The position numbers and the translations under genes were made by a program. A stretch of DNA of 64,000 bases from Chitinophagaceae bacterium (GTDB lineage: Bacteria; Bacteroidota; Bacteroidia; Chitinophagales; Chitinophagaceae). A model generated the notes under the pieces. That model saw nothing but the letters and a program-made list of their open reading frames with translations, was not told the DNA's origin and searched no databases. Below, piece after piece: positions 26,637-35,708 of the stretch. Position 1 is the first letter of the stretch. Every line of letters begins with the position of its first letter. The stretch lies in contig JAEUVD010000008.1 of assembly GCA_016787065.1 (NCBI GenBank), positions 99,189-163,188 of the forward strand. The letters are read 5' to 3'.

Positions 26637-28093
26637 TGAAGAAATTACTTAAACAACTGGTAGGTGAATCGGCCATTTATGGTTTAAGTGGGATGGTGAG
26701 TCGTTTCATTAGTATTTTTCTAATTCCCTTGTACACGTCTATTTTGAGTAAGGAGGAATATGGTAGACTTAGTTTGGTAAATTCCACGTTTTACTTTGTA
26801 ACCGTTTTAGCGGTATTTGCGATGGATGGTGCGGCAGCAAGATGGTATTACGATGAAACCGACGATGAGAAGAGAAAACCAATTATGGCTTCTTGGTTTT
26901 GGTTTCAACTGGGTGCTTCGTTGTTACTTATGTTATCGCTTGTTTTCGGATCAACGTTGTTATCAACTCAAATTCTGCATGATTCTTCGTATTATTTTCT
27001 TTTCATTGTTCCGGCACTTGGATTAGTTACCTCTATCTTGCCAACGATTGTAACAAACTGGTTGCGGTTTCAACGTAAACCGATTCACACCGTATTGTTT
27101 ACGTTAAGCTCTGCTTTGCTTACGATACTCTTGAATATTCTGTTCGTTGTCTATTTAAAGAAAGGAATCTTCGGCATTTTGTTAGCCACTTTATTAGCCA
27201 ATGCGGCAGCAAGTATTTATGTATTTTTTCTGATGAGGAAGTGGCTATTCATACGATATTTTTCAAAGAAGATAATGATGGACATGTTGCGCTATGCATA
27301 CCCTTTAGTACCAACGGCTTTTGCATTTTGGATATTAAATAGTTCATCGGCTTTTGTTATAAATCGTTTTCAAGGACAAGGTGAAGTTGGATTATTTCAA
27401 ATTGGAAGTATGATAGCCAGTGCCACGGGTATGGTAGCCGGTGCATTTCAAATGGCTTGGGGGCCTTTTGTGTTTTCTATTATTGATAAACCGGAAACAA
27501 AGCAGGTAATTTCTTCTGTACTTACTTTATACACTTTTTTGATGAGTAGCCTAGCGTTATTTATGGCTTTATTTGCTCATGAAGTATTGGTAATTTTTAC
27601 GCGTAAAGAGTACTACGAGGCTGCTTCTGTGGCCGGAGTATTAAGTTTTAACAGCATCATTTATGGCTTTGCTTATATTGCAGTAATAGGTTGTAATGTG
27701 AAGAAGGATAATAAACCTTTGGCCTTATCTGTATTTGCTGCAGCCTTGCTGACTGCCTTCTTATATTGGTTATTAGTGCCTACGTATGGTAAACTAGGTG
27801 CAGCTATTAGTTCAGCGGCTGGCTACCTTTTGGTTCCAGTTTATTTGTTTTATAAGTCGCAACAATATTGGTTTATCCCATTTCGATTCGGATTGGCTGT
27901 TCAACTTTTCTTATTGGCAATTGGTTGTTTTTTGGTATCTTTTTTAATTCCAACCGGAAGTGCAACCCTTACCATTTTTTGGAAGCTAGCAATTTATTTG
28001 ATTTACTTAATGATTGCTTTAATACCTATCTATATAAATTATAAACCAACCATATTGTTGTGGATACAACGTTTGAAGCAACGAAACCATTAA
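26636..28093 (+). CDS. Oligosaccharide flippase (Wzx-like, MOP superfamily)
   Basis: The 485-residue protein has about 12-14 hydrophobic helices across its length and starts with the family signature GESAIYGLSGMVSRFISIFLIPLYTSIL, then KEEYGRLSL. A typical Wzx/RfbX-type motif, NRFQGQGEVGLFQIGSMIA, occurs near residue 245. Such proteins flip undecaprenyl-linked oligosaccharides across the inner membrane. It overlaps the upstream glycosyltransferase gene by one base and closes the cluster. A Wzy polymerase is not in the window, so either it lies elsewhere or the product is a single repeat unit. Confidence 0.87.
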   Translation: MKKLLKQLVGESAIYGLSGMVSRFISIFLIPLYTSILSKEEYGRLSLVNSTFYFVTVLAVFAMDGAAARWYYDETDDEKRKPIMASWFWFQLGASLLLMLSLVFGSTLLSTQILHDSSYYFLFIVPALGLVTSILPTIVTNWLRFQRKPIHTVLFTLSSALLTILLNILFVVYLKKGIFGILLATLLANAAASIYVFFLMRKWLFIRYFSKKIMMDMLRYAYPLVPTAFAFWILNSSSAFVINRFQGQGEVGLFQIGSMIASATGMVAGAFQMAWGPFVFSIIDKPETKQVISSVLTLYTFLMSSLALFMALFAHEVLVIFTRKEYYEAASVAGVLSFNSIIYGFAYIAVIGCNVKKDNKPLALSVFAAALLTAFLYWLLVPTYGKLGAAISSAAGYLLVPVYLFYKSQQYWFIPFRFGLAVQLFLLAIGCFLVSFLIPTGSATLTIFWKLAIYLIYLMIALIPIYINYKPTILLWIQRLKQRNH

Positions 28094-28095
28094 TT

Positions 28096-29757
28096 ATGTT
28101 TAGAAGATTTATTTTTTTTATAGCACTCCTGATGTTGTTCTCGGTTAGAGAAGGTAAGAGTCAGTTTACATCGGTTGATAGTGCCTTTCTTAGTTCAGTA
28201 TTTACGGAAACGCCTTATTTGAATGATGGGCTATTTCCTGGTAATTGGTATGTGCACGATTCATTCAGTTCAATTATTAATTTCTTTTCGATGATGGATT
28301 CCATCTTTAAATTTAACAGAACAGATTGGAATCATGCGTATCAACAAATAGAATTACACGATATGGTTTATGATACGACACGTAATAATACCTTCAATTA
28401 TTATTACCAGAATTTCGGTAATGCCTATCAGCAATACGATCCATTAATGATGCAACGGTTTACATTGAATGGTAAAGTGCAAAACGCATATTGTACCTAT
28501 GTGCCGGGAACGAATAGTCAGGATTGTAAAACAGCTTATCTCATCATACCGGGTTCCGATAATAATCAAACCTCACAAATTATGTTAGGAAACGGATATC
28601 ATAATAATAATTGTTATGTAAAGAATCAATTGCGACAAAGCGGAGATGTGTATGTTCTTTGTAAACCACTTGAGGATTATCGTGCCGTTCGTTGGAATGG
28701 ATTTAAACTGAACTCCGCAGATTATTCCACACCCGGCCCTTCATCGTACGTGTACAACTACTTACTAGCTCAAGGAAAACCGTATGCCGTGAATTACCTT
28801 ATTGAAAGTTTGGCATTACTTAAAATGATGAAATCAAAATATGATCGAGTAATAGTTTCAGGTTGTTCCTTAGGCGGTTATTCAGCGTTGTTAGCCGGTT
28901 TAGAATCTCCGGTAGATGGGGTAATTTGTTCGTCGGGATTTTCTGTGTTATTTGAAAGTACACCTTGGGTTCAACAAGAATTATTTCAAAATGTCGATTC
29001 ACTCGTATATCAATATACAACATCTGTTATTAAAACTAAAATAGATCAAAGCCCATCCAAGAAATTTCTATTTTCATTTGCAGATGGAGATAATTATATC
29101 TATCAATTAGAGCACGACTCGTTGTATTTGAAGAATCTGTTTGCAGCTAATTCCAATTGTTCCTTCTATACCAATTTTACTACGCATTCCTTTCCGCCAT
29201 GTGCTGTTTTCTCTACTTTCTATGATTCATTGATGGCACAACCTTCCGTGCGCTTTAAGAAAGTTAATGAAACTTCCACTGTATGCAGTAGTCGCGTAAA
29301 AATTTGTCCTGGTGCCAATTTTAATTTTTATTTGGTGCGTAATGGAGCCATTCAGAATAGTTTTTTTAATGTGCAAGATTCAGTAGATATTAATCTTTAT
29401 GTTCCGGGTGTTTATACCCTAACCGGTATTACATCGTCATCGAATGTGCTCAGTTGTTTAGATACCTTGGTGTATAATCCGCTCAATCCAACCAATGAGC
29501 TTTTTGAAAGCATAGATGAGTTAAACCAAATTGTGGTTACCTCGCCAGCATCGAATTATATACAAATTCATGCAACCATTCCAGAACGAATTCAATGCAG
29601 TGTTTATACCGTTTTCGGTTCTTGTATATATCAAGGAAATATTCAAGCGAACGATCGTATTTCCTGTTCATCATGGACCAATGGTTTGTACCTCCTTCAA
29701 TTCAAATACGGAAAAAATCAACTCCATAAGAAGGTCGTAGTTCAGCATGATTTCTAA
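28096..29757 (+). CDS. Secreted alpha/beta-hydrolase-like protein with T9SS sorting domain
   Basis: The 553-residue protein (ATG at 28096; a GTG at 28060 overlaps the flippase gene and is less likely) has a signal peptide ending EGKSQF. The central region shows an alpha/beta-hydrolase layout: strand TAYLIIPGSDNNQTSQ, nucleophile elbow GCSLGGYS with Ser258, Asp332 in FADGDNYIY, and His364 in THSFPPC. A C-terminal beta domain (about 475-553) ends in the form of a T9SS type A sorting domain (NGLYLLQFKYGKNQLHKKVVV). I infer an outer-surface or secreted hydrolase, perhaps an esterase. The next gene, 4 bp on, is a paralogue. No characterised homologue is recognised. Confidence 0.75.
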   Translation: MFRRFIFFIALLMLFSVREGKSQFTSVDSAFLSSVFTETPYLNDGLFPGNWYVHDSFSSIINFFSMMDSIFKFNRTDWNHAYQQIELHDMVYDTTRNNTFNYYYQNFGNAYQQYDPLMMQRFTLNGKVQNAYCTYVPGTNSQDCKTAYLIIPGSDNNQTSQIMLGNGYHNNNCYVKNQLRQSGDVYVLCKPLEDYRAVRWNGFKLNSADYSTPGPSSYVYNYLLAQGKPYAVNYLIESLALLKMMKSKYDRVIVSGCSLGGYSALLAGLESPVDGVICSSGFSVLFESTPWVQQELFQNVDSLVYQYTTSVIKTKIDQSPSKKFLFSFADGDNYIYQLEHDSLYLKNLFAANSNCSFYTNFTTHSFPPCAVFSTFYDSLMAQPSVRFKKVNETSTVCSSRVKICPGANFNFYLVRNGAIQNSFFNVQDSVDINLYVPGVYTLTGITSSSNVLSCLDTLVYNPLNPTNELFESIDELNQIVVTSPASNYIQIHATIPERIQCSVYTVFGSCIYQGNIQANDRISCSSWTNGLYLLQFKYGKNQLHKKVVVQHDF

Positions 29758-29760
29758 TAA

Positions 29761-32700
29761 ATGACTGTATTTTTGAAGTCCATGTTTATACAACGTAGTC
29801 TGATCGCATTCATGTTCATGGTATGTTTCGCGGCTGCACCCTTGAAGGTGAAGTCACAAACAGTACCAAATGATACCACGTTGTTGAATAGTTTATTTAC
29901 GGAAACATTGTATTCATCGTATTGGTTATTTTCTGGTACTTGGTTTACTGAAGACTCGGTGTCTACCTTATCGGATATGTATAGTCGGTTGCAAACAACC
30001 TTTAAATTTCATCAAGAAGATTTTGAGAATAGCTACCTGCAGATACAACCTGCAGATAGTATGCAAAAGGATTTACAAATAAACCCCACCATGAATTATT
30101 ATTTTCAAACGATCAGTGGGGCCTATAAACAAATGAATCCGCTGTACACATTGGATTTCTCTCTGAATGATTCGAGTGCGAAATCGTACTTTACGTTTAC
30201 ACCAAGAACAACTACAAATACCATACGAACGGCTTTTTTTATTCTTCCCGGATCTAATAATAATCAAACTACTGAAATTAATCGAGGTGTAGGTTATCAT
30301 AACGCGTTATGCTATATGCGCGAGTCGTTGAAAACTAAAGGTGATGTATTTGTACTCACTAAACCGTTGGAAGATTATCGATCGCTCTATCGCAACAAAA
30401 AGAAAATTAATACCGGCGATTATTACACCCCCGGCGCACCTTCGTATATTTATTCTTACCTCATCAATCAGGATAAGCCTTACGGCATTAATTACTTAAT
30501 AGAAGGATTTGCCGTTCTAAAATATTTGCAAGCGAACTACGATAAAGTTGTTGTTTTAGGATGTTCTCAAGGAGGGTACGCAACTTTAATTACTACCTTG
30601 TTTGGTAAAGCGGATGCTAGTGTTATGAGTTCAGGCTATTCCATTGCCTTCGACAATTCGGCTTCGGATATTTATGCTCTTCAACAAAACTTTGGCACCT
30701 TGATTCAGGAAATGAAAGATACTTTTGTTCGTGATCAACTAGCACAAAAATCATCCGACTATTTATTTACCTATGGTAATAATGATAGTTATTACTATCA
30801 AATGGAACATGATAGTCACCCTACCCAAAATTTTTTCTCCGGTATTGTTACTAACGCTTCTTTCTTTTACAACTATAACGGGCATTCATTTCCTCCTTGT
30901 TCTACCTTAGATACCTTTCTTACAAGAGTAATTAATAAACCTAAAATTAAGGTGGAGGTGGTGAAGGAATGTCATACTGATAGTGCGCATATAAACATTA
31001 CCGCCATAGGAAAACTACCCCTGGTGGCTGATTTATATTTGAATGGTAGTTTATACCAATCGTATCAATTCACTGCAAAAAATACAACCTTAACCTTAGC
31101 TAACTTCGGTAATTTTCAATTCAAGGAAATAAAGGATTCGTTGCTAACCAGCGGTTTTAATAGCGATGAATTCAGTATTGAAAAAGATACCTTAACGAAT
31201 TTTGCGTTTGCATTCGATAATTTTTTGTGTAACAGTAATGAAATAAACTATAGCGTTTCTATTCAAAAGAATCAGGAGGCTTTATTATTTTATCGTGAGA
31301 ATAGTGTTCCGAATACATTCAATCTATCTCAAAACACCGGAGTGCTTTCATTCCATAATAATGCAACATTTATGTTAGATTCAGTTGTTTCTGAAACAGG
31401 TTGCAAATTGATGTTAGAAGATACCATCGTTACCCAGTTCCAAACACCAAACTTAATCTTTGGAAATGTAAGTTATGTATGCGATAGTGGATTGGCTAAA
31501 CTTCCAATACAAATTTCCGGAAGCTTTCCTCCTTTTACGCTATACTTCACCAAGAATAATATTGCTGATAGCTTAGTTTTTTCTGGATCTATGCACATGG
31601 ATTGTACGGATGGTATTTACAATTTTATACGAGTGAAAGATGCTGCTTCTTGTGAGCAGATCATTAACACAACGCTTCCGATACAATTTTATCCTTTAAG
31701 TTTCCAATTAGATACACTAACTTATAACTGTGATTCAACGAAGTATGCACTTCCAATTCACTTTCAAGGATTACCTCCGTTTACACTACATTTCAGAAGA
31801 AATAGCATCGATACCGTAGTTACATTTTCTAATTATGATAACTTGTTATGGTTAACTAATGGTAGCTATTTATTCGATTCCATTGGAACTAACTCCTGTG
31901 ATTATATTTTTTCTCCGGCAATAGCATACTCGTTGCAATACCTTCCACTTACGGCTACCCTTGGTGCAACTAGTTTCGACTGCACTACAGGAATCGCCTC
32001 CAAAATGATTCAAGTAAATCAGGGAATTCCGCCTTATATATTGTGGCATGAGTTTAATGGTAGTTTGATGACCACCACACTTAATCAAGGTTCAAATCAA
32101 CTTACGGTGCAAAATGGTTTGAATAGCTTTCTGAACGTGAAGGATAGTATGCAGTGTCAATATGTTTTAAATCAAAATGAGTTTGTTGCGAATGCTGTAT
32201 TAGATTTTCAACAAATTGATAGCAGCTATCACTGCGATTCCCTGAAAACAAAATTACAATTTCAAGTAAGTGGTAATCCGCCATTTACTTTATTTTATAG
32301 AGAGAATGCTATTCCTATGCAAAAGCAATTTTCAACCACGAACGTTGATATTTGGTTTGCTAATGGCGTTTTCCAACTCGATTCAATTCAAGACCAAACG
32401 TGTGTTAAAAGTTTATCGGGCTACGCGTATACATTTAATCACACTTCCTTCACTGCAATGTCTCCGGAGGTCACCACTGATTGTAACACCGGTACTACGT
32501 TTATTCATTTTCAGATGAATGGCGGACAGGCTCCATATACGATTCGTTACATGTTGAATGGTATAATGGATTCGTTGCAAACAACTTTTTCAACAGGGCA
32601 ATGGCCTGCAACAAATGGTAATTATCAGTTTTTAACCTTCAGCGATAAGAATACCTGCACACAACCAAATTACACTACATTTCAGGTTAATTTTCAGTAT

Positions 32701-35652
32701 TTGAATTATGCTATTGGTACAGCAACTTACCTATGCGATTCTAATTATTCCCTCTTGCCGATTAACCTTCAAGGTAATCCTCCATACACCATTTTTTATA
32801 GAAAGAATAATATTCCCTTTTCGCTAACAACCAATTTGAATAGTTATTCAATGAAACTTACAACAGGTATGTATATGATCGATTCTGTGAAGGATATGTA
32901 TTGTACCCGCGTTAATAATACAGCGCCTATTACGATGCAAGAGAATACCCTAAGCTGTGTTGTTTCTCCACCTCAATTTCATTGTGTTGATGGTAGCATT
33001 AGCGCACAGATAACCTTTACCGGTAACCCACCATTCACGTTAAACTATTCGTTGAACGGTATTCAACAATCGCTCCTTCCATCGCAATCCACGGTGTTGC
33101 TATCTATGAACAATGGCGTGTATCAGTTTAATTGGGTGAGTGATGCTACGGCTTGCTTCAAACTTCTTCAGCAAACTTATACAAACAACTTTGAACTCCT
33201 TGCCGTAAGTATTGCTAATCCAATTTATGTATGTGATTCAAATAAAACAAAGCTCAGCATAAGTTTGTCGGGCAATGCGCCCTACACGGTGTACTATCGT
33301 AAAGATGGTACAGCCTCTCAGGTTACTACATCCGGTAACTTGGTCAATTTGTTTTTAGCAAATGGAAGTTACATAATAGATTCCGTACGCGATGCTTACT
33401 GTACGAAACAGTTTAGTACCTACAACTATAATTTCAATTATCAACCTTTAGCAGTTAACATTGGCACACCTGTTTATTCCTGTGATTCGAATAAAACGGC
33501 TATACCTTTTTCTTTGCAGGGTAATACGCCTTTTAGGTTGTATTACACTAAGAATGGAATAGCAGATAGTTTAATTACAATGCAGAATAATTTTACTTCG
33601 TTGTTTGCGAATGGCAACTATGTATTTACAAAAGTTAAAGATGCCTTGGACTGCGAGCAAACCATCAACCAACTCTTTACCTTTAACTACCAACCTCTTC
33701 AAGTTAGCATTGATTCTTTAGCCTATGCATGTTCTCTGAATCAATATCCCATTCAATGGCAAGTAAGTGGAAATGCACCTTTTGAAATTTATTATACCAA
33801 GGATGGTTTCAATCAGATCGCCCAAATTTCAACTTCGCCTTGGATACAAAATTTAGACAATGGAGCGTATCATTTTTTTCAAGTGAAGGATGCTACGAAT
33901 TGTAGTGTAAATCCAAACTATCATCGGACCATAACATCTGCAAATCCTATTACAGCTTCCATACTGTATGATGATTTTGATTGTACCTTGAAAAAGAAAA
34001 AAGTGGGATTGCAATGCACCGGCATGCCGCCTTATTTGGTGTATTACCGCAAGTTAAGTGGTAATCCGGGTAGTTACTCGTCGTTAATTACAACCGCAAG
34101 TACCGAACTCTTATTTGATATTGGAATCTATTCAATCGACTCCGTATCGGATCAGAATTTATGTGTGAAAAATATAGGGTACACGATTGTGAATCAAGAT
34201 TCAATTCTTAATGCTATCGTTACAGATTCCATCTTTGATTGTAATACCATAAAATTAAAAATTGAATTGCAATTGCAAGGAGTTGCGCCATTCACGGTGT
34301 TTTACCATGATATGAATAGTACTCAGAACTATCAGCAAATAAGTACAACCTCCACACTCTCCTTGTGGTTGCCTAAAGGTGATTATGTAATTGATAGTGT
34401 ACACGATAATCGTTGTGCTTTCATTCTAAACAAGGTTGTTCATAACACGATTGATTCGTTGATTCATGTTGCCGGCGTGCAAACATTAAGTTGTGATTCG
34501 CAAAGGAATTTCACGACCTTGCAAACAACTGGTGGTGTTAAACCTTATACTTATTTCTTCAGTAAAGATGGTATATTATCATCGCTCACTACAATGAATA
34601 ATTCGTTACCGTTTTACATGGATAATAATAGTACGTATTACTTCATAACCGTGTCGGATAGCTTGCTTTGTAATCATTCCATGAATTTATTATATACCAA
34701 TAATATTCAGGTACCCGTTTTTCAGGGCGTGGATATAGTATATGATTGTTTCAAGGATAGTAACCTGGTGCAATTCACTATTGATAACGGTGCTAATACA
34801 GGGATAGAATATGTTTTTAATGGAACTTCCGTCGATACATTATGGCTAAACAATGGATCGTCTTTTTATCTTCCAAATGGTATTTACCAACTTAAAACCT
34901 TGCTATGGGGGCAAGCGTGCGCCATTAATTTATCTTGGTCGGATACTATTAACAACATACCGCTTAGGTTCAATATCGATTCGCTTAGTACACGTTGCGA
35001 TTTACAACAATACCAATTGTTTACGAGCAGCGAAGGGAAATCGCCTTGGATTTTAGATTACAGTTATAATTCCGATACGCTTCATTATACTATAGAAAAA
35101 AATCATGATACTATTTTATTAAATCCGGGATTGTATCAATTCTTTCGTATTACGGATGCGAATTATTGTTCCATTCAAATGAATCGAACGGATTCTCTTA
35201 AAAAGTTCATTACCATTCTTCCAACGCTTTCTTTAAACAAACATCAAATCGTTAGTTCGTCGATTGGCTATAAACACAGCTGGTATAAAAATGATTCTCT
35301 ATTGCAAGGTAACGAAACTAATGTATTGGAAGCTGAAGGTAATGGTAGTTATTACTGTGAAGTTACCGATGAAGCGGGTTGCATGTATCAAAGCACACCC
35401 TTACAGGTACAATTCGAGGATCCAATACAGGTGTACCCGAATCCAACATCTAAAACTTTATTTGTTCACTTAAACAATTTCGATGAATTCTGGGAATATG
35501 AAGTTCATGATTTATTCGGAAATCGAATCATGGCAGGTGTATCGGAGGTTTACAATTTGAATCTTGATGTATCGAGCTTACAACGAGGAATTTATTTTAT
35601 ACAATTCAAGGTAAACGGGGAGAAATCTGTATTCCGATTCACGAAATTATAA
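29761..35652 (+). CDS. Giant secreted alpha/beta-hydrolase-like protein with about 16 two-Cys repeats
   Basis: The 1963-residue protein begins with a signal peptide ending KVKSQT and a hydrolase region that aligns with the preceding gene: FILPGSNNNQTTE, elbow GCSQGGYAT with Ser269, Asp342 in GNNDSYYYQ, and His375 in GHSFPPC. Residues about 490-1800 are about 16 repeats of 84 residues. Each has a first CDS-type cysteine (first at Cys490, then Cys574, last at Cys1746), a central GNPPYTxYYRKN-type strand, and a second cysteine near the end. An Ig-like domain and a T9SS sorting domain (YPNPTS, GIYFIQFKV) close it. The repeats probably form a disulfide-linked stalk that holds the enzyme away from the cell. 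An ATG at 29782 is an alternative start. Confidence 0.82.
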   Translation: MTVFLKSMFIQRSLIAFMFMVCFAAAPLKVKSQTVPNDTTLLNSLFTETLYSSYWLFSGTWFTEDSVSTLSDMYSRLQTTFKFHQEDFENSYLQIQPADSMQKDLQINPTMNYYFQTISGAYKQMNPLYTLDFSLNDSSAKSYFTFTPRTTTNTIRTAFFILPGSNNNQTTEINRGVGYHNALCYMRESLKTKGDVFVLTKPLEDYRSLYRNKKKINTGDYYTPGAPSYIYSYLINQDKPYGINYLIEGFAVLKYLQANYDKVVVLGCSQGGYATLITTLFGKADASVMSSGYSIAFDNSASDIYALQQNFGTLIQEMKDTFVRDQLAQKSSDYLFTYGNNDSYYYQMEHDSHPTQNFFSGIVTNASFFYNYNGHSFPPCSTLDTFLTRVINKPKIKVEVVKECHTDSAHINITAIGKLPLVADLYLNGSLYQSYQFTAKNTTLTLANFGNFQFKEIKDSLLTSGFNSDEFSIEKDTLTNFAFAFDNFLCNSNEINYSVSIQKNQEALLFYRENSVPNTFNLSQNTGVLSFHNNATFMLDSVVSETGCKLMLEDTIVTQFQTPNLIFGNVSYVCDSGLAKLPIQISGSFPPFTLYFTKNNIADSLVFSGSMHMDCTDGIYNFIRVKDAASCEQIINTTLPIQFYPLSFQLDTLTYNCDSTKYALPIHFQGLPPFTLHFRRNSIDTVVTFSNYDNLLWLTNGSYLFDSIGTNSCDYIFSPAIAYSLQYLPLTATLGATSFDCTTGIASKMIQVNQGIPPYILWHEFNGSLMTTTLNQGSNQLTVQNGLNSFLNVKDSMQCQYVLNQNEFVANAVLDFQQIDSSYHCDSLKTKLQFQVSGNPPFTLFYRENAIPMQKQFSTTNVDIWFANGVFQLDSIQDQTCVKSLSGYAYTFNHTSFTAMSPEVTTDCNTGTTFIHFQMNGGQAPYTIRYMLNGIMDSLQTTFSTGQWPATNGNYQFLTFSDKNTCTQPNYTTFQVNFQYLNYAIGTATYLCDSNYSLLPINLQGNPPYTIFYRKNNIPFSLTTNLNSYSMKLTTGMYMIDSVKDMYCTRVNNTAPITMQENTLSCVVSPPQFHCVDGSISAQITFTGNPPFTLNYSLNGIQQSLLPSQSTVLLSMNNGVYQFNWVSDATACFKLLQQTYTNNFELLAVSIANPIYVCDSNKTKLSISLSGNAPYTVYYRKDGTASQVTTSGNLVNLFLANGSYIIDSVRDAYCTKQFSTYNYNFNYQPLAVNIGTPVYSCDSNKTAIPFSLQGNTPFRLYYTKNGIADSLITMQNNFTSLFANGNYVFTKVKDALDCEQTINQLFTFNYQPLQVSIDSLAYACSLNQYPIQWQVSGNAPFEIYYTKDGFNQIAQISTSPWIQNLDNGAYHFFQVKDATNCSVNPNYHRTITSANPITASILYDDFDCTLKKKKVGLQCTGMPPYLVYYRKLSGNPGSYSSLITTASTELLFDIGIYSIDSVSDQNLCVKNIGYTIVNQDSILNAIVTDSIFDCNTIKLKIELQLQGVAPFTVFYHDMNSTQNYQQISTTSTLSLWLPKGDYVIDSVHDNRCAFILNKVVHNTIDSLIHVAGVQTLSCDSQRNFTTLQTTGGVKPYTYFFSKDGILSSLTTMNNSLPFYMDNNSTYYFITVSDSLLCNHSMNLLYTNNIQVPVFQGVDIVYDCFKDSNLVQFTIDNGANTGIEYVFNGTSVDTLWLNNGSSFYLPNGIYQLKTLLWGQACAINLSWSDTINNIPLRFNIDSLSTRCDLQQYQLFTSSEGKSPWILDYSYNSDTLHYTIEKNHDTILLNPGLYQFFRITDANYCSIQMNRTDSLKKFITILPTLSLNKHQIVSSSIGYKHSWYKNDSLLQGNETNVLEAEGNGSYYCEVTDEAGCMYQSTPLQVQFEDPIQVYPNPTSKTLFVHLNNFDEFWEYEVHDLFGNRIMAGVSEVYNLNLDVSSLQRGIYFIQFKVNGEKSVFRFTKL
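31190..35215 (+). repeat. About 16 degenerate repeats of ~250 bp (84 codons)
   Basis: Within the giant gene, the leading cysteine codons recur from 31228 to 34996 with a mean period near 251 bp (14 intervals between Cys574 and Cys1746). Repeats are divergent at the DNA level, so the array is old and not a recent slippage product. The shared pattern is Cys-Asp-Ser, then xGNxPYTxYYRKxG, then NGxYxxDSVxDxxC. Confidence 0.8.
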
Positions 35653-35694
35653 GTTAATCGCTTCCAGTTCATTTCAAAGGAATCTCAAGGAGAG

Positions 35695-35702
35695 TATATT
35701 TG
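35695..35702 (+). promoter_or_regulatory. Predicted -7 box TATATTTG, leaderless start of the E1 gene
   Basis: TATATTTG is an exact TAnnTTTG match ending 6 nt before the ATG at 35709. No -33 TTTG is seen at the usual distance. The same geometry occurs before ftsK and ftsX. Confidence 0.55.
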
Positions 35703-35708
35703 CGCGCT

